Shown here piece by piece: positions 18,952 through 29,800 of a stretch of DNA of 64,000 nt. The DNA is from Plantibacter flavus (lineage in GTDB: Bacteria; Actinomycetota; Actinomycetes; Actinomycetales; Microbacteriaceae). The notes beneath the pieces were generated by a model that did no database searches, was not told the DNA's origin, and was given only the letters and a program-made list of their open reading frames with translations. The stretch covers positions 3,906,001 through 3,970,000 of the forward strand of contig NZ_CP019402.1 of NCBI RefSeq assembly GCF_002024505.1, given 5' to 3'. The position numbers and the translations under genes are program-made. Position 1 is the stretch's first letter. Each line of letters opens with the position of its first letter.

Positions 18952-20411
18952 GCGCGGCAGGCCGGAGCGGCACCGTCGCGGCGGTCGACCTCGGGGCCAC
19001 GAGCGGGCGGGTCATGCTCGGCCACGTCGGCCCCGGCGAGCTGCGCCTCGTACCGGTCGCGCGGTTCCCGAACACGCCCGTCCGCACGCCGGACGGCCTG
19101 CACTGGAACATCCTCGAGCTGTACCGCTCGATCATCGCGGGGCTGTCGGGCGCAGCGAAGCAGGAGCCGCACCTGGCGAGCATCGGCATCGACTCATGGG
19201 CGGTCGACTACGGCCTCCTCCGGCAGGGGCGCCTCCTCGGCGCACCGTTCCACTACCGCGACGAACGGACGGCTGCAGGTGTCGAGGCGGTCCACGGAAC
19301 GGTCCCGTTCGCCGACCTCTACCGCGTGAACGGCCTGCAGTTCCTGCCGTTCAACACCGTCTACCAACTCGCGACCGAGCGCGACGCCGGCATGCTCGAC
19401 GTCGCCGACACCGCGCTCCTGGTGCCCGACCTCATCGCGCACTGGCTGACGGGTGCCCGTGTCGCCGAGGCCACCAATGCGTCGACCACGGGCCTCGTCC
19501 GCGCCGGCGAACCGACCGCCTGGGACACCGAGCTCCTCGGCCGACTCCACATCCCGGCGACGATCCTCCCGCCCATCGTCCAGCCGGGCGATCGCATCGG
19601 GACGCTCCTCGAGGCGGTCGCCACCGAGGTCGGCCTGGCCTCCTCCACCCCGGTCACCGCCATCGGCTCGCACGACACGGCGTCAGCGGTCGTCGCCGTC
19701 CCGATGACGACCCCGGATGCCGCCTACATCTCGTGCGGCACCTGGGGACTCGTCGGGGTCGAGCTCGAACGCCCGGTCCTCACCGAGGCGAGTCGAGCGG
19801 CGAATTTCACGAACGAGGGCGGCGTCGACGGACGCACCCGCTTCCTGCACAACGTGATGGGACTCTGGCTCCTGAGCGAGTCGGTGCGCACCTGGGAGCG
19901 CGGGGGCGAGACGATCGACCTCCCCGGGCTCATCGCCCAGGCCGCCGCGGTCGACGCACCCGTCTCGGTGTTCGATGCGAACGACCCCCGGTTCCTCGCC
20001 CCCGGTGACCTGCCGGCGCGCATCGCCGGGTTCCTCACCGAGCACGGGCGGGCGGTCCCGCAGTCCCGTGCCGAGTTCGTCCGGTGCATCATCGAGAGCC
20101 TGGCGCAGGCGTTCGCGGACGCCGTCCACACGGCCTCCGAGCTGTCCGGGGTCCAGGTGCGTGCGATCCACGTCGTCGGCGGCGGATCCCAGAACACGCT
20201 CCTCTGCCAGCTGACGGCCGACCGTGCGGGAATCCCCGTCATCGCCGGCCCGGTCGAGGCGACGGCACTGGGGAACGTCCTCGTCCAGGCGAGGGCGGTG
20301 GGGATCATCGACGGCGACCTCGAGTCCCTGCGCGCCCTCGTCGCCCGTTCCTTCGAGCCGACCCGCTACGAGCCGCGCAAGCCTGCCGGCTCCACGACCG
20401 TCAGCCGGTAG
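18948..20411 (+). CDS. rhaB: Rhamnulokinase
   Basis: 487-residue FGGY-type sugar kinase. The N-terminal phosphate-binding motif AAVDLGATSGRVML, SIGIDSWAVDYGLL, PFHYRDERT and the C-terminal ATP site VVGGGSQNTLLCQLTADRAG are characteristic of RhaB. It phosphorylates L-rhamnulose at O1, giving the substrate for the RhaEW aldolase. The ATGA overlap with rhaEW indicates translational coupling. The next gene begins 10 bases after its stop, so the operon likely continues. Confidence 0.94.
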   Translation: MSAAGRSGTVAAVDLGATSGRVMLGHVGPGELRLVPVARFPNTPVRTPDGLHWNILELYRSIIAGLSGAAKQEPHLASIGIDSWAVDYGLLRQGRLLGAPFHYRDERTAAGVEAVHGTVPFADLYRVNGLQFLPFNTVYQLATERDAGMLDVADTALLVPDLIAHWLTGARVAEATNASTTGLVRAGEPTAWDTELLGRLHIPATILPPIVQPGDRIGTLLEAVATEVGLASSTPVTAIGSHDTASAVVAVPMTTPDAAYISCGTWGLVGVELERPVLTEASRAANFTNEGGVDGRTRFLHNVMGLWLLSESVRTWERGGETIDLPGLIAQAAAVDAPVSVFDANDPRFLAPGDLPARIAGFLTEHGRAVPQSRAEFVRCIIESLAQAFADAVHTASELSGVQVRAIHVVGGGSQNTLLCQLTADRAGIPVIAGPVEATALGNVLVQARAVGIIDGDLESLRALVARSFEPTRYEPRKPAGSTTVSR

Positions 20412-20420
20412 CGTCGCAGC

Positions 20421-21353
20421 ATGACCGCTTCTCCACTCATCGTCAGCCTGCCCGCCGACCTGCGCGAGGAGGTGCTGTCGCAGGGACCCCTCCCCGAGGG
20501 CGTCGAGTTCGTCGAATGGGATCTGCGCACCGAACCGCCGGTCGAGCACATCGACCTCGTCGTGCCCGTGTACCTCGGCTCGAACAAACCGCTCGCGAAC
20601 GTCGGTGCGGTGACGCCGAAGCTCGTCCAGGTGCAGTCGATCGGTTACGACGGCCTCGCGGACCTCCTCCCGGAGGGCATCACCCTCGCCAACGCGGCGA
20701 CCGTCCACGAGGCCTCGACGGCGGAGCTCACGGTCGGGCTCATCCTCGCCTCGCAGCGCGGCATCCCCGACTTCGTGCGGGCCGAGCGGACGGGCGAATG
20801 GCTGCAGAGCCAGCGCCCGAGCCTCGCCGACCGCCGCGTGCTCCTCATCGGGTACGGCGGGGTCGGTGCGGCCATCGAGGAGCGCCTGCTCCCGTTCGAG
20901 GTGGAGGTCACCCGGGTGGCGTCGAGCGCGCGGGAGGACGAGCGGGGGCCGATCCACGGCATCGACGAACTGCCCGAACTCCTGCCGCACGCGGAGATCG
21001 TCATCGTCGTCGTCCCGCTGACCGACAGCACCCGCGGCTTGATCGGAGACGACTTCCTGGCGGCACTGCCCGACGACGCCCTGGTCGTGAACGTCGCCCG
21101 CGGCCCCGTCGCCGACACCGACGCCCTGGTGGAGCACGCGACGAGCGGTCGCATCCGACTGGCGCTCGACGTGACCGACCCCGAACCACTGCCCGCCGAC
21201 CACCCGCTGTGGTCCCTGCCGAACGTGCTCGTCTCCCCGCACATCGGGGGTGCGACGAGCGCCATGCTGCCGCGGATGGCGCGTCTCCTGCGTCGGCAGA
21301 TCGAACATCTGTTGGCCGACGAGGAGCCGGAGAACATCGTCCTCCGCACCTGA
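20421..21353 (+). CDS. D-isomer-specific 2-hydroxyacid dehydrogenase
   Basis: 310 residues. Rossmann motif LLIGYGGVGAAIEE, catalytic Arg in VVNVARGPVAD, acidic residue in DVTDPEPLPADHPLW and His in VLVSPHIGG are the standard set. Such enzymes reduce 2-keto acids or oxidise D-2-hydroxyacids with NAD(P). It starts 10 bases after rhaB and probably belongs to the same transcript, so a role in disposing of lactaldehyde/lactate-derived acids is conceivable. The substrate cannot be read. No strong ribosome site is seen, consistent with coupling. Confidence 0.85.
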   Translation: MTASPLIVSLPADLREEVLSQGPLPEGVEFVEWDLRTEPPVEHIDLVVPVYLGSNKPLANVGAVTPKLVQVQSIGYDGLADLLPEGITLANAATVHEASTAELTVGLILASQRGIPDFVRAERTGEWLQSQRPSLADRRVLLIGYGGVGAAIEERLLPFEVEVTRVASSAREDERGPIHGIDELPELLPHAEIVIVVVPLTDSTRGLIGDDFLAALPDDALVVNVARGPVADTDALVEHATSGRIRLALDVTDPEPLPADHPLWSLPNVLVSPHIGGATSAMLPRMARLLRRQIEHLLADEEPENIVLRT

Positions 21354-21412
21354 GACGGGCGTCGATATCCGTCGGAACCCCCTCGCAGAAAAATCTGAGA
21401 CGAGGGCTCGCG

Positions 21413-21426
21413 TTGAATCGGTTCAA
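21413..21426. promoter_or_regulatory. rha-type LacI operator before lactate regulator gene
   Basis: TTGAATCGGTTCAA is palindromic apart from the central pair and matches the rhaM and rhaI operator core (TGAA[AT]CG[AG]TTCA). It lies 48 bases before the FadR-type gene, just upstream of that gene's own operator-like site. Confidence 0.65.
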
Positions 21427-21437
21427 GAGGTAGGGTT

Positions 21438-21452
21438 TGTGGTCTGACCACA
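21438..21452. promoter_or_regulatory. LldR/FadR-type operator
   Basis: TGTGGTCTGACCACA is a perfect palindrome (7+1+7) and contains TGGTCTGACCA, which fits the TNGTNNNACNA consensus of FadR-subfamily GntR regulators such as LldR. It lies 22 bases before the FadR-type start and probably mediates autoregulation of this gene and the oxidase behind it. Confidence 0.78.
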
Positions 21453-21474
21453 CCGAAGTGTCGAAGGAGGATCG

Positions 21475-22311
21475 ATGAACGCACCAGCGACGGCCGCGCC
21501 GGCCGCGGCCCAGGCGACGCAGCCCGCCACCGCAGCGGCGGAGCCCCGGGCCTGGGAGGTCGTGCTCGCCCGCATCGAGTCGGACCTCCTCAGCGGTGTC
21601 CTCACCCCCGGTGACCGCCTGCCCGGCGAACGACAGCTCGCGATCGACCTCGGCGTCGGTCGGTCCAGCGTCCGCGAGGCGATCCGCGTCCTCGAGGTCC
21701 TGGGACTCATCCGCACCCACACGGGATCCGGCCCCACCGCCGGCGCGATCATCGTCGCCACGCCGTCCGGCGGCATGGCCACCCTCATGCGGCTCCAGGT
21801 GGCCGCGCAAGGCTTCGCCGTCCAGGACGTGGTCGACACCCGGCTCGTGATCGAGACCGCGGTCGTCCACAGTCTCGCGTCGCGCGCCGGAACGACCGTC
21901 CCCGATCTCACACACCCCGAGTCCCTGCTCGACGCGATGGACCAGTCGACGCTCACGGAGGCCGAGTTCCTCGCCCTCGACGCGCAGTTCCACCTGTCGC
22001 TCGCCGAGGCGGAGGGCAACCAGGTCCTCGTCGCCACGATGTCCGGCCTCCGCGACTCCATCGAGCGCTACGTCCTCGCCGGTGTCCCGCAACTGGCGTC
22101 GTGGTCAGCCACCGCCGACCGCCTGCGCGCCGAGCACCGGGGCATCGTGGAGGCGATCCGCCACGCCGACGCCGAGCTGGCCCGCCAGTCCGTCCGCTCC
22201 CACATCACCAACTACTACCAGGCTCGCGAACGGTCAGAAGACGACAGTCCGCACCCCTCGACACCCACCTCAAGCGACAGTTCGCGGAAAGAAGAGACAG
22301 ACCATGGTTGA
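21475..22311 (+). CDS. FadR-family GntR regulator (LldR-like)
   Basis: 278 residues. An Ala-rich N-terminus of about 20 residues precedes the winged helix ([47 protein letters not shown]). The all-helical FCD ligand domain follows, with its metal-site pattern ([43 protein letters not shown]). AAGGAGG lies 4 bases before ATG 21475. The gene overlaps the oxidase gene by eight bases. By analogy with LldR it should sense lactate or a related hydroxyacid and release the palindrome at 21438. Confidence 0.88.
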   Translation: MNAPATAAPAAAQATQPATAAAEPRAWEVVLARIESDLLSGVLTPGDRLPGERQLAIDLGVGRSSVREAIRVLEVLGLIRTHTGSGPTAGAIIVATPSGGMATLMRLQVAAQGFAVQDVVDTRLVIETAVVHSLASRAGTTVPDLTHPESLLDAMDQSTLTEAEFLALDAQFHLSLAEAEGNQVLVATMSGLRDSIERYVLAGVPQLASWSATADRLRAEHRGIVEAIRHADAELARQSVRSHITNYYQARERSEDDSPHPSTPTSSDSSRKEETDHG

Positions 22312-23644
22312 ACGCCGCATCCCCAAGCCCCATGACCTCCTGCCGCTCATGCAGTTCAAGAAGCCGGAGTTCAACGCTCGCCGGCGACGCCTGGCGGCCG
22401 CCACCACCATCAGCGACCTCCGGGCGATCGCGAAGAAGGTCACACCGACGGCGCCCTTCGATTACACCGACGGCGCCGCCGAGGGCGAGATCTCACTGGC
22501 TCGGGCACGGCAGGCGTTCCAGGACATCGAGTTCCACCCGGCCGTCCTGAAGAACGTCGCGAACGTCGACACCGGCTGGGACGTCCTCGGCGAGCGTGTC
22601 GCGTTCCCCTTCGGCATCGCGCCGACCGGCTTCACCCGCATGATGCAGACTGAGGGCGAACGGGCGGGGGCCTCCGCCGCCGCGGCCGCGGGCATCCCCT
22701 TCACCCTGTCGACCATGGGCACGACCTCGATCGAGGACGTCAAGGCGGCGGCACCCGGTGGGCGCAACTGGTTCCAGCTGTACATGTGGAGCGAGCGCGA
22801 ACGGTCGATGGCGCTCGTCGATCGCGCGGCCGCGGCCGGCTACGACACCCTCGTCGTGACGGTCGACACCCCGGTCGGCGGCGCCCGCCTGCGCGACGTC
22901 CGCAACGGCATGACGATTCCGCCGTCGCTCACCCCGAAGACCATCGTCGACGCGCTCCCCCGCCCGGCATGGTGGATCAACTTCCTCACCACGGAGCCAC
23001 TGGCTTTCGCGAGCCTCGACCGCTGGTCGGGAACCGTCGCGGCGCTCATCGACACGATGTTCGACCCGACCGTCGGCCCGGACGAGGTCAAATACATCCG
23101 CGAGCAGTGGAAGGGCAAGCTCATCGTCAAGGGCGTCCAGTCGGTCGCCGATGCGAAGCTCGCCGTCGACCTCGGTGCGGACGCCGTCCAGCTCTCCAAC
23201 CACGGCGGCCGCCAGCTCGACCGCGCGCCGATCCCGTTCCACCTCCTGCCGAGCGTCGTGCGCGAGGTGGGCAAGGACGCAGAGGTGCACCTCGACACCG
23301 GCATCATGAACGGCGCCGACATCGTGGCCTCCGTCGCGCTCGGTGCGCGCTTCACCTTCATCGGCCGCGCCTACCTGTACGGGCTCATGGCCGGTGGACG
23401 CGAGGGCGTCGATCGTGCGATCCAGATCCTCTCGGGTGAGATCGTGCGCACGATGAAGCTGTTGGGTGTCGCGTCGCTCGACGAGCTGCAGCCTCACCAC
23501 GTGACGCAGCTGTCGCGGTTCACGACCCTGCAGCCGCTGCCCGAGCAGTCGACACTGAGTGCCGGACGCTCCACAACAGCGAAGCCCGCGACGTCGCCCG
23601 CCCGCAAGGCTCCGGCGCGGAAGCCCGCAGCCGCGAAGGCGTAA
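22304..23644 (+). CDS. lldD: FMN-dependent alpha-hydroxyacid (L-lactate) dehydrogenase
   Basis: 446 residues of the LldD/glycolate-oxidase family. Active-site residues visible are Lys276 (LIVKGVQ), His300 and Arg303 ([10 protein letters not shown]), a Tyr in WFQLYMW, and the FMN-binding [18 protein letters not shown]. It oxidises L-2-hydroxyacids, most likely L-lactate, to the keto acid and passes electrons to quinone or oxygen. The C-terminal 40 residues are an Ala/Lys/Pro-rich low-complexity tail ([19 protein letters not shown]), not part of the catalytic fold. Placed after the rhamnose genes it would convert RhaW-derived lactate to pyruvate. Confidence 0.87.
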   Translation: MVERRIPKPHDLLPLMQFKKPEFNARRRRLAAATTISDLRAIAKKVTPTAPFDYTDGAAEGEISLARARQAFQDIEFHPAVLKNVANVDTGWDVLGERVAFPFGIAPTGFTRMMQTEGERAGASAAAAAGIPFTLSTMGTTSIEDVKAAAPGGRNWFQLYMWSERERSMALVDRAAAAGYDTLVVTVDTPVGGARLRDVRNGMTIPPSLTPKTIVDALPRPAWWINFLTTEPLAFASLDRWSGTVAALIDTMFDPTVGPDEVKYIREQWKGKLIVKGVQSVADAKLAVDLGADAVQLSNHGGRQLDRAPIPFHLLPSVVREVGKDAEVHLDTGIMNGADIVASVALGARFTFIGRAYLYGLMAGGREGVDRAIQILSGEIVRTMKLLGVASLDELQPHHVTQLSRFTTLQPLPEQSTLSAGRSTTAKPATSPARKAPARKPAAAKA

Positions 23645-23662
23645 CCGCCTCCTCACTCGACC

Positions 23663-23720
23663 GGCCCCGGTCACCGCGCGCGTCGAAGGATCCTTGTCGA
23701 CACGCTTGGTGACCGGGGCC
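23663..23720 (+). terminator. Long hairpin after lldD
   Basis: GGCCCCGGTCACC (23663-23675) pairs perfectly with GGTGACCGGGGCC (23708-23720). The 32-base loop itself contains a smaller dyad around AGGATCCT. It starts 18 bases after the lldD stop. Confidence 0.75.
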
Positions 23721-23846
23721 TTGGACGTCCTCGCAGGCGCACAGTTCCGTCCCGCGCTCTCGCCAGACGGCACGCCGCACGACGCGAGCGCGGGGCCGCC
23801 TCACGCTTCCGCATGAGACGACCCCGCCGCCGGCCTGGGCCGATCA

Positions 23847-23871
23847 GTCCTGCCCGAACCCCGGGCAGGAC
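23847..23871 (-). terminator. Hairpin after the giant surface-protein gene
   Basis: GTCCTGCCCG and CGGGCAGGAC form a perfect 10-bp stem with a 5-base loop, 7 bases beyond the minus-strand stop at 23879. The sequence between it and the lldD hairpin shows no gene. Confidence 0.75.
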
Positions 23872-23878
23872 CGTGTCG

Positions 23879-26800
23879 TCATTCCGTCAGATCCGAACCG
23901 ACCTCCTCACGCTGACGGCGGCGCACGATGAGGCCGAAGCCCAGGGCGATCCCGAGCAGCGCGAGTGCCGCTGCGCCTCCGAGGAAGGCACCCTCGGCTC
24001 CGGTCTTCGCGAGCGGACCGTCCGTCGATCCGGACGAGACGACGGGTGCCGGCGTGTTCGGTTCGGGCGTCTCCGGTACGACGATTCCGACGTACCAGGA
24101 CTCGGTGGAGGCGGATACCAGCGAGCGAGGCTGCACGCCGTCGTCGAACGATCCAGACCCGTCTTCCGCGGCCGCCGTGACGATCCGGTGGTGTGCGCCG
24201 AGCTCGGCGCGCTCCTCGAGATCGACGCTGACCGACGCACCTGGTGCCAGCGCACCGTCGACGGACAAGGCCGACCGGGGCTCCATGCCGTCGTCGAGGA
24301 CGACGTCCGTGAGTGTCCGCGGACCGGTGTTCGTCACGATGTACGTCCACGTGATGCCGTCGGCAGCCAGGATCTCCGGCCCGGGAGCCTCCTCGACGAT
24401 TTCGCCGTTCAGCAGCACCTCGACGCTGATCTCACCGGCGGTCGGCAGCTGCACTTCGGCCAGGTCGTCGTCGGAGACCCGCGATCCATCGGCAGCATGT
24501 GCTCCCGACGCCGACACCTCGCGCGAGACGAAGCCCGCGTCGATGTCCGACTGCGTGATCGTGGTCTCGAACGTGGTCACTTCGATCGAGCCGGGGGCCA
24601 GGGACTCCCAGGTCCCGATCGTCTGCTCGTCGTCGTGGACCTCGACGTTCCGCAGCGTCGGCAGCCCGGCGTTCTCGACCGTCACGGTCCAGTCCACCGT
24701 GGCACCGACCGCGACCTCGTCGCGGACGCTGCCCACGATCGACACCGTCACCGCAGCACCCGTGGCCAGATCGATGGTGACCGAGTCACCGGCCTCGACC
24801 GTGTCGCCGGCGAGGTCGACGCCGGACGCGACCGCATCCGTGGTCAAGGACCCTCGATCGATGTCAGCCTGCGTCAACGTGTACTCCACCGTCGCGACCG
24901 CGGACTCCCCGAGCTGCAACGTCCCGGGCTCGCCCGGCCACACCACCTCCGGCTCACCCATGCCCGCGAACCGGTCGCGGACCTGGACCTCCGTCAATGC
25001 GGTGCCGGCGCTCGTGTTCGTCGCGGTGAGCTCGAACTCGATCACCGAGCCGACGACCAGGTCGCCGTCAGGCAGGATCGCCCGCTCGTTCAACGTAATC
25101 ACGGAGTCGATCACACCCTGATACCAGCTGACGTCCTCAGCACGCACCGGACCCACCGGCCGATCGCCCGCCTCAACACCGGAGACCACGGCACGAACGA
25201 GCTGCTCAGCGAACACCGCGTCGGCTGACACCGTGATGTCCGTGCTCTCGCCAGGGGCCAGCGTCTCGATGACCGCCAGCTCCGACCCGAACGAATCCGA
25301 GACGGACAGGTCGGCAAGGGTGCGGATACCGGTGTTCGTGACCACGTACGTCCACTCGATCGACTCACCGACCGTCACCTCAGGACCAGGAGCCGAAACG
25401 ACATCCTCTCCGTTCAACAGCACCTCGATCGACACCGCACCAGCCACGTCGAGCGGTACCTCCGCAGTGTCCTCATCGGTCACCGGAGCGCCATCGGCGG
25501 CATGCTGACCAGAAGCCGACACCACCTGGGAGACGACACCTGCGTCGATGTCGTTCTGGGTCAGCGTGGTCTCGAACGTGCTCATCTCGATCGAGCCGGG
25601 GGCCAGGGACTCCCAGGTCCCGATCGTCTGCTCGTCGTTGTAGACCTCGACGTTCCGCAGCGTCGGCAGCCCGGCGTTCTCGACCGTCACGGTCCAGTCC
25701 ACCGTGGCACCGACCGCGACCTCGTCACGGACACTGCCCACGATCGACACCGTCACCGCAGCACCCGTGGCCAGATCGATGGTGACCGAGTCGGAATCCT
25801 CGACGGTCTCGCCGGCGAGGTCGACGCCGGACGCGACCGCATCCGTGGTCAAGGACCCTCGATCGATGTCAGCCTGCGTCAACGTGTACTCCACCGTCGC
25901 GACCGCGGACTCCCCGAGCTGCAAGGTCCCAGGCTCGCCCGGCCACACCACCTCCGGCTCACCCATGCCCGCGAACCGGTCGCGGACCTGGACCTCCGTC
26001 AGCGCCGTGCCGGCGCTCGTGTTCGTCGCGGTGAGCTCGAACTCGATCACCGAGCCGACGACCAGGTCGCCGTCAGGCAGGATCGCCCGCTCGTCGACCG
26101 TGATCGAGGAGTCGATCACACCCTCGTACCAGCTGACGTCCTCAGCACGCACCGGACCCATCGGCCGATCGCCCGCCTCGACACCAGCGACCTCCGCGGT
26201 GACCGTCTGCTCAGCGAACACCGCGTCGGAATCGACCGTGATCTCGCGGCTCTCGCCCGGGGCGAGCGTCTCGATGACCGCCAGCTCGGACCCGAACGAA
26301 TCCGAGACGGACAGATCAGCAAGGGTGCGGATACCGGTGTTGGTGACCACGTACGTCCACTCGATCGACTCGCCGACCGTCACCTCAGGACCAGGAGCCG
26401 AAACGACATCCTCTCCGTTCAGCAACACCTCGATCGACACCGCACCGGCCACGTCCAGCGGCACCTCCGCAGTGTCCTCATCGGTCACCGACGAACCGTC
26501 CGCAGCGTGGAACCCTTCCACCTCCACCGATCGGGATACCAGGCCGGCATCGATGTCGGACTGGGTCAGGGAAGTCTCGAACGTGGTGATCTCGATCGCC
26601 GCGGGCGCGAGGGTGTCCCAGCTGCCGATCGACTGTTCGCCATCGCGAACCTCGACATCACGCAGCGTCGGCAAGCCGGCGTTCTCGACGGTGACGGTCC
26701 AGTCCACCGCGGCACCGGCCGCGACCTCGTCGCGCACGCTGCCCACGATCGACACCTTCACCGCAGCCCCCGTGACGAGATCGACGGTGATGCTGTCGTC

Positions 26801-29800
26801 ATCGCTGACAGCGCTTCCGAGCGCGTCGGTCCCGGCGACGGTCGCATCGTTGGTCAGGCGACCACGGTCGATGTCGGACTGCGTCACGGTGTAGCTCGCC
26901 GTCGCCTGCACGGTCGCCCCGGCAGCCAGCACACCGGATTCGGCGGGCCAGTCGAAGGCGAGTTCGCTCAGGCCCCGGAGGTCGTCGTCCAACTGGACGT
27001 CACTGAGGGTTCCTTGCCCGCTGTTCGTGGCGACGAAGGTGTAGTCGATGACCGAGCCGACCTCGAGATCCCCCTCGGGCAACGTCGCACGCTTGTCGAG
27101 CACGATGCTCGAGTCGACGGTCTGGTACCCGAACACGAGGTCGTCGCGACCACTTCCCATCGGGACCGTGAACGGACCGGCGACGTCGTCTCGGCGATCC
27201 TGCCAACCGGCGGTCTGCAGGTGTGACGCCGGGAGCGTCGTGCCGTCGACGACCACCTCGTACTCCTGGCTGGAGACGAGCCCGTCGATCGAGAACGTCC
27301 CGTCCGATGCGGTCGAGCTCTGCTCGATCGCATCGCCGCCGGCCGGACGGAGGTCGAGCCTCACGTCGGCCAGGCCGGGCTCGTCGGCCTGCTGCACGCC
27401 GTCGCCGTTCCGGTCGTCGAAGACGACACCGCCGACCGTGGAGCCGACGACCTCGGACGTCTGGTTCGGCGTCCGGAGACGGACCGAGTTCGATCCGAAG
27501 TAGGCGTCGGCGCTGTTCTGGTAGACGTCTCCCGCCTCCTGCCCCTCCACCGAGAGGTCGAGACGGAGGCCACCCGCGGCCGTGGAGTTGAACCCGACGT
27601 AGACGACACGCACAGCGGTGACGGACGAGAGATCGGCGTCCTCGGCGAGATCGACCCACTCGACCTCGTCGCCGGGCGCATCGCCGATGAGGCGAGGATC
27701 GGCGGTCGTGACCTGCACCGTCGCCGGCTCGACGCCCAACAGGCGAAGGCTCTGGAGCGTGGCGGTCCCCGAGAAGCTGGAGCCGCGGGCGTCGCCGTTG
27801 TACGGCAGGACGTCGAGGAACACGACGTTGCCCTCGTAGTTGCTCCGGGTGAAGTTGTACCAATAGGTCGTGAAGTCGATCGACGTGTCGTCGGACTCGA
27901 TCTGCGGCTTCCCAGCGGCGCCGCTCAGCGAGAGGGTGTCCACCTGCACGACGTTGACACGCGAGGACGCCTGGAGCGCCGTGTCGCCGATGCCGGAGAG
28001 GGTGCTCAAGGTGGACAGCGTGCCGTTGGTCCCGCCGGTCCAAGCATTCGGCTTGACCGGCCGCTGGACCGACACCGTCGTGCCGATGCGAACGGGCTTG
28101 AGCGACGTGGACGATGCATCGAGCACGACCGGGGCCGTGCTTTCGAGCGTGACGTACGCGGGGGCGCGGTCGTCGCGGGTGCCGGGGAGGCCATCGGGGC
28201 CGAGGTCGGCCTCGCGCACGCCGACGACTCGCCACGCCGGGTCGAGACGCGACACGTCGAAAGCCGTCACCGCGGAGTCGAGTCGCACCTCGGTGCGGAC
28301 CGCGTCGAAGGTGATGGGCGCAGCGTCGAGGCGTGCGCCGGCCGGTCGAACCAGGCTGGTCTGCGCGATCTGGTCGACGGAGTTGCCACCGACGACCGAC
28401 GCCGAACCCGCTGCCAGCGAATGGTTCGTGGTGAACAGCTCGACGCAGGTGCTCGTCCGCTGTCCGCGGGCACCGGTCTCGTCCGCCGTCCAGGTGTGAT
28501 TGATCGTGATGCAGGATCCGACCGGCGCACGCGCCTCCAACGGGACACGGACGGACAGCTTGAAGTCGGCAACGCGCCCGATCACGTCCTTCTGCCAACT
28601 CTCTCCGAGGTACTGCACGCGCACTCCGGTGATCGCCGTGGGGCCCCCGGCCTCCTGCGGCGTGTCGAACCAGGCGTTGCTCTCGGGGTCCTGCTGATCG
28701 GTTCCGTTCGTGTACTGGACGAGGAACCGGTCGGCCGGCTGCTGCTGGAGGGTGCTGTCGCGGACGACACCGAAAGCCACGGCCGGGGTGTCGAGGACGA
28801 ACTGAGCCTCCTCGGGATTCCAGAACTGGTGGGTGACCAGGTTCGTCAGCCCCTGGCTGCGGGTCTGGCCGGACTCCGCGCGGGTCGGCGGGGTGACCGT
28901 CCCCTCGGAGAAGAGCTCGGCGTCCGGCGACACCAGACTGTTGCTCACGCTCGTCCAGCGGGACGCGTTGAGCGGCGGATAGCTCGGCGTTCCGGAGATG
29001 TAGCGTGCTGCGGAGATGCCCGCCGTCGGCGGAGCGAGGACCCAGCCGCCCTCTTCGTCGTCCTTCAGGTTCTGCGTCAGACGCGCTGAGGACTGACCAC
29101 CGATCGCACCGACGATGGTCGAGCCACCGTTGGTGGTCCAATCGGGACCCGTCAGGGTGTAGGGGATCACGATGGCATCGGCCGCCTTCTCAGGGACGTC
29201 GTCCTTCGGGTACCAGAGGGTCGGCCGGATGGCCAGGCGGGTGGGAGCCACGTCGCTGATCGGGAGGGAGGTGATCCGTAGGGTGATCTCCTTGCCGTCG
29301 ACGGAGACGATTTCCGCAAGGTCGCTCTCGAGTTCGACGCCACCGGCGGTGGGACCGTCGTACGTCAGGGTGACGTCGATCGGGAGGTCGATCTCCATGG
29401 GCCGGCGCTGTCCGGCTTCGAGCAACGAGGTCAGCTGTACGCCGATGGACAGTGGAATCGCGTCCTCCAGACCGTTCCCGAAGTCGTACTGGCCGAGCGC
29501 GTTGGACTGGCCACCGACCGGCGTGAGGTCCGAGCGGTACTCACCCACGGTCGTGAGCGTCCCGCCGGACGCCTCTCGAGCGCCCGTGCCGTCCTCGTAG
29601 ACGACCGTCGCGTCGTACACCGTGCCGGGGGCCGTCGTGAATCCGTTCATCGTCGCGGTGAGACCGTCGACCGTCACGAGCGACCCCGAGGGGATCGACA
29701 TCGTCGCACGGAGCGTGCGCCCACCGTCCTCGAGCACGTAGCGGGAGGTGAACGTCGGAGAGTCGTTGTTCAACTTGATGAGGGACGATTCGTCCCAGAC

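Noticed and set aside
24090..27125. Possible CRISPR or VNTR array because of repeated DNA
   Set aside because: The units are about 1 kb, in frame and encode Ig-like domains; there are no short repeat/spacer alternations anywhere in the window.
25502..27226. Plus-strand open frames opposite the giant repeat protein, themselves repetitive
   Set aside because: Their internal repetition only mirrors the tandem units of the real minus-strand gene.
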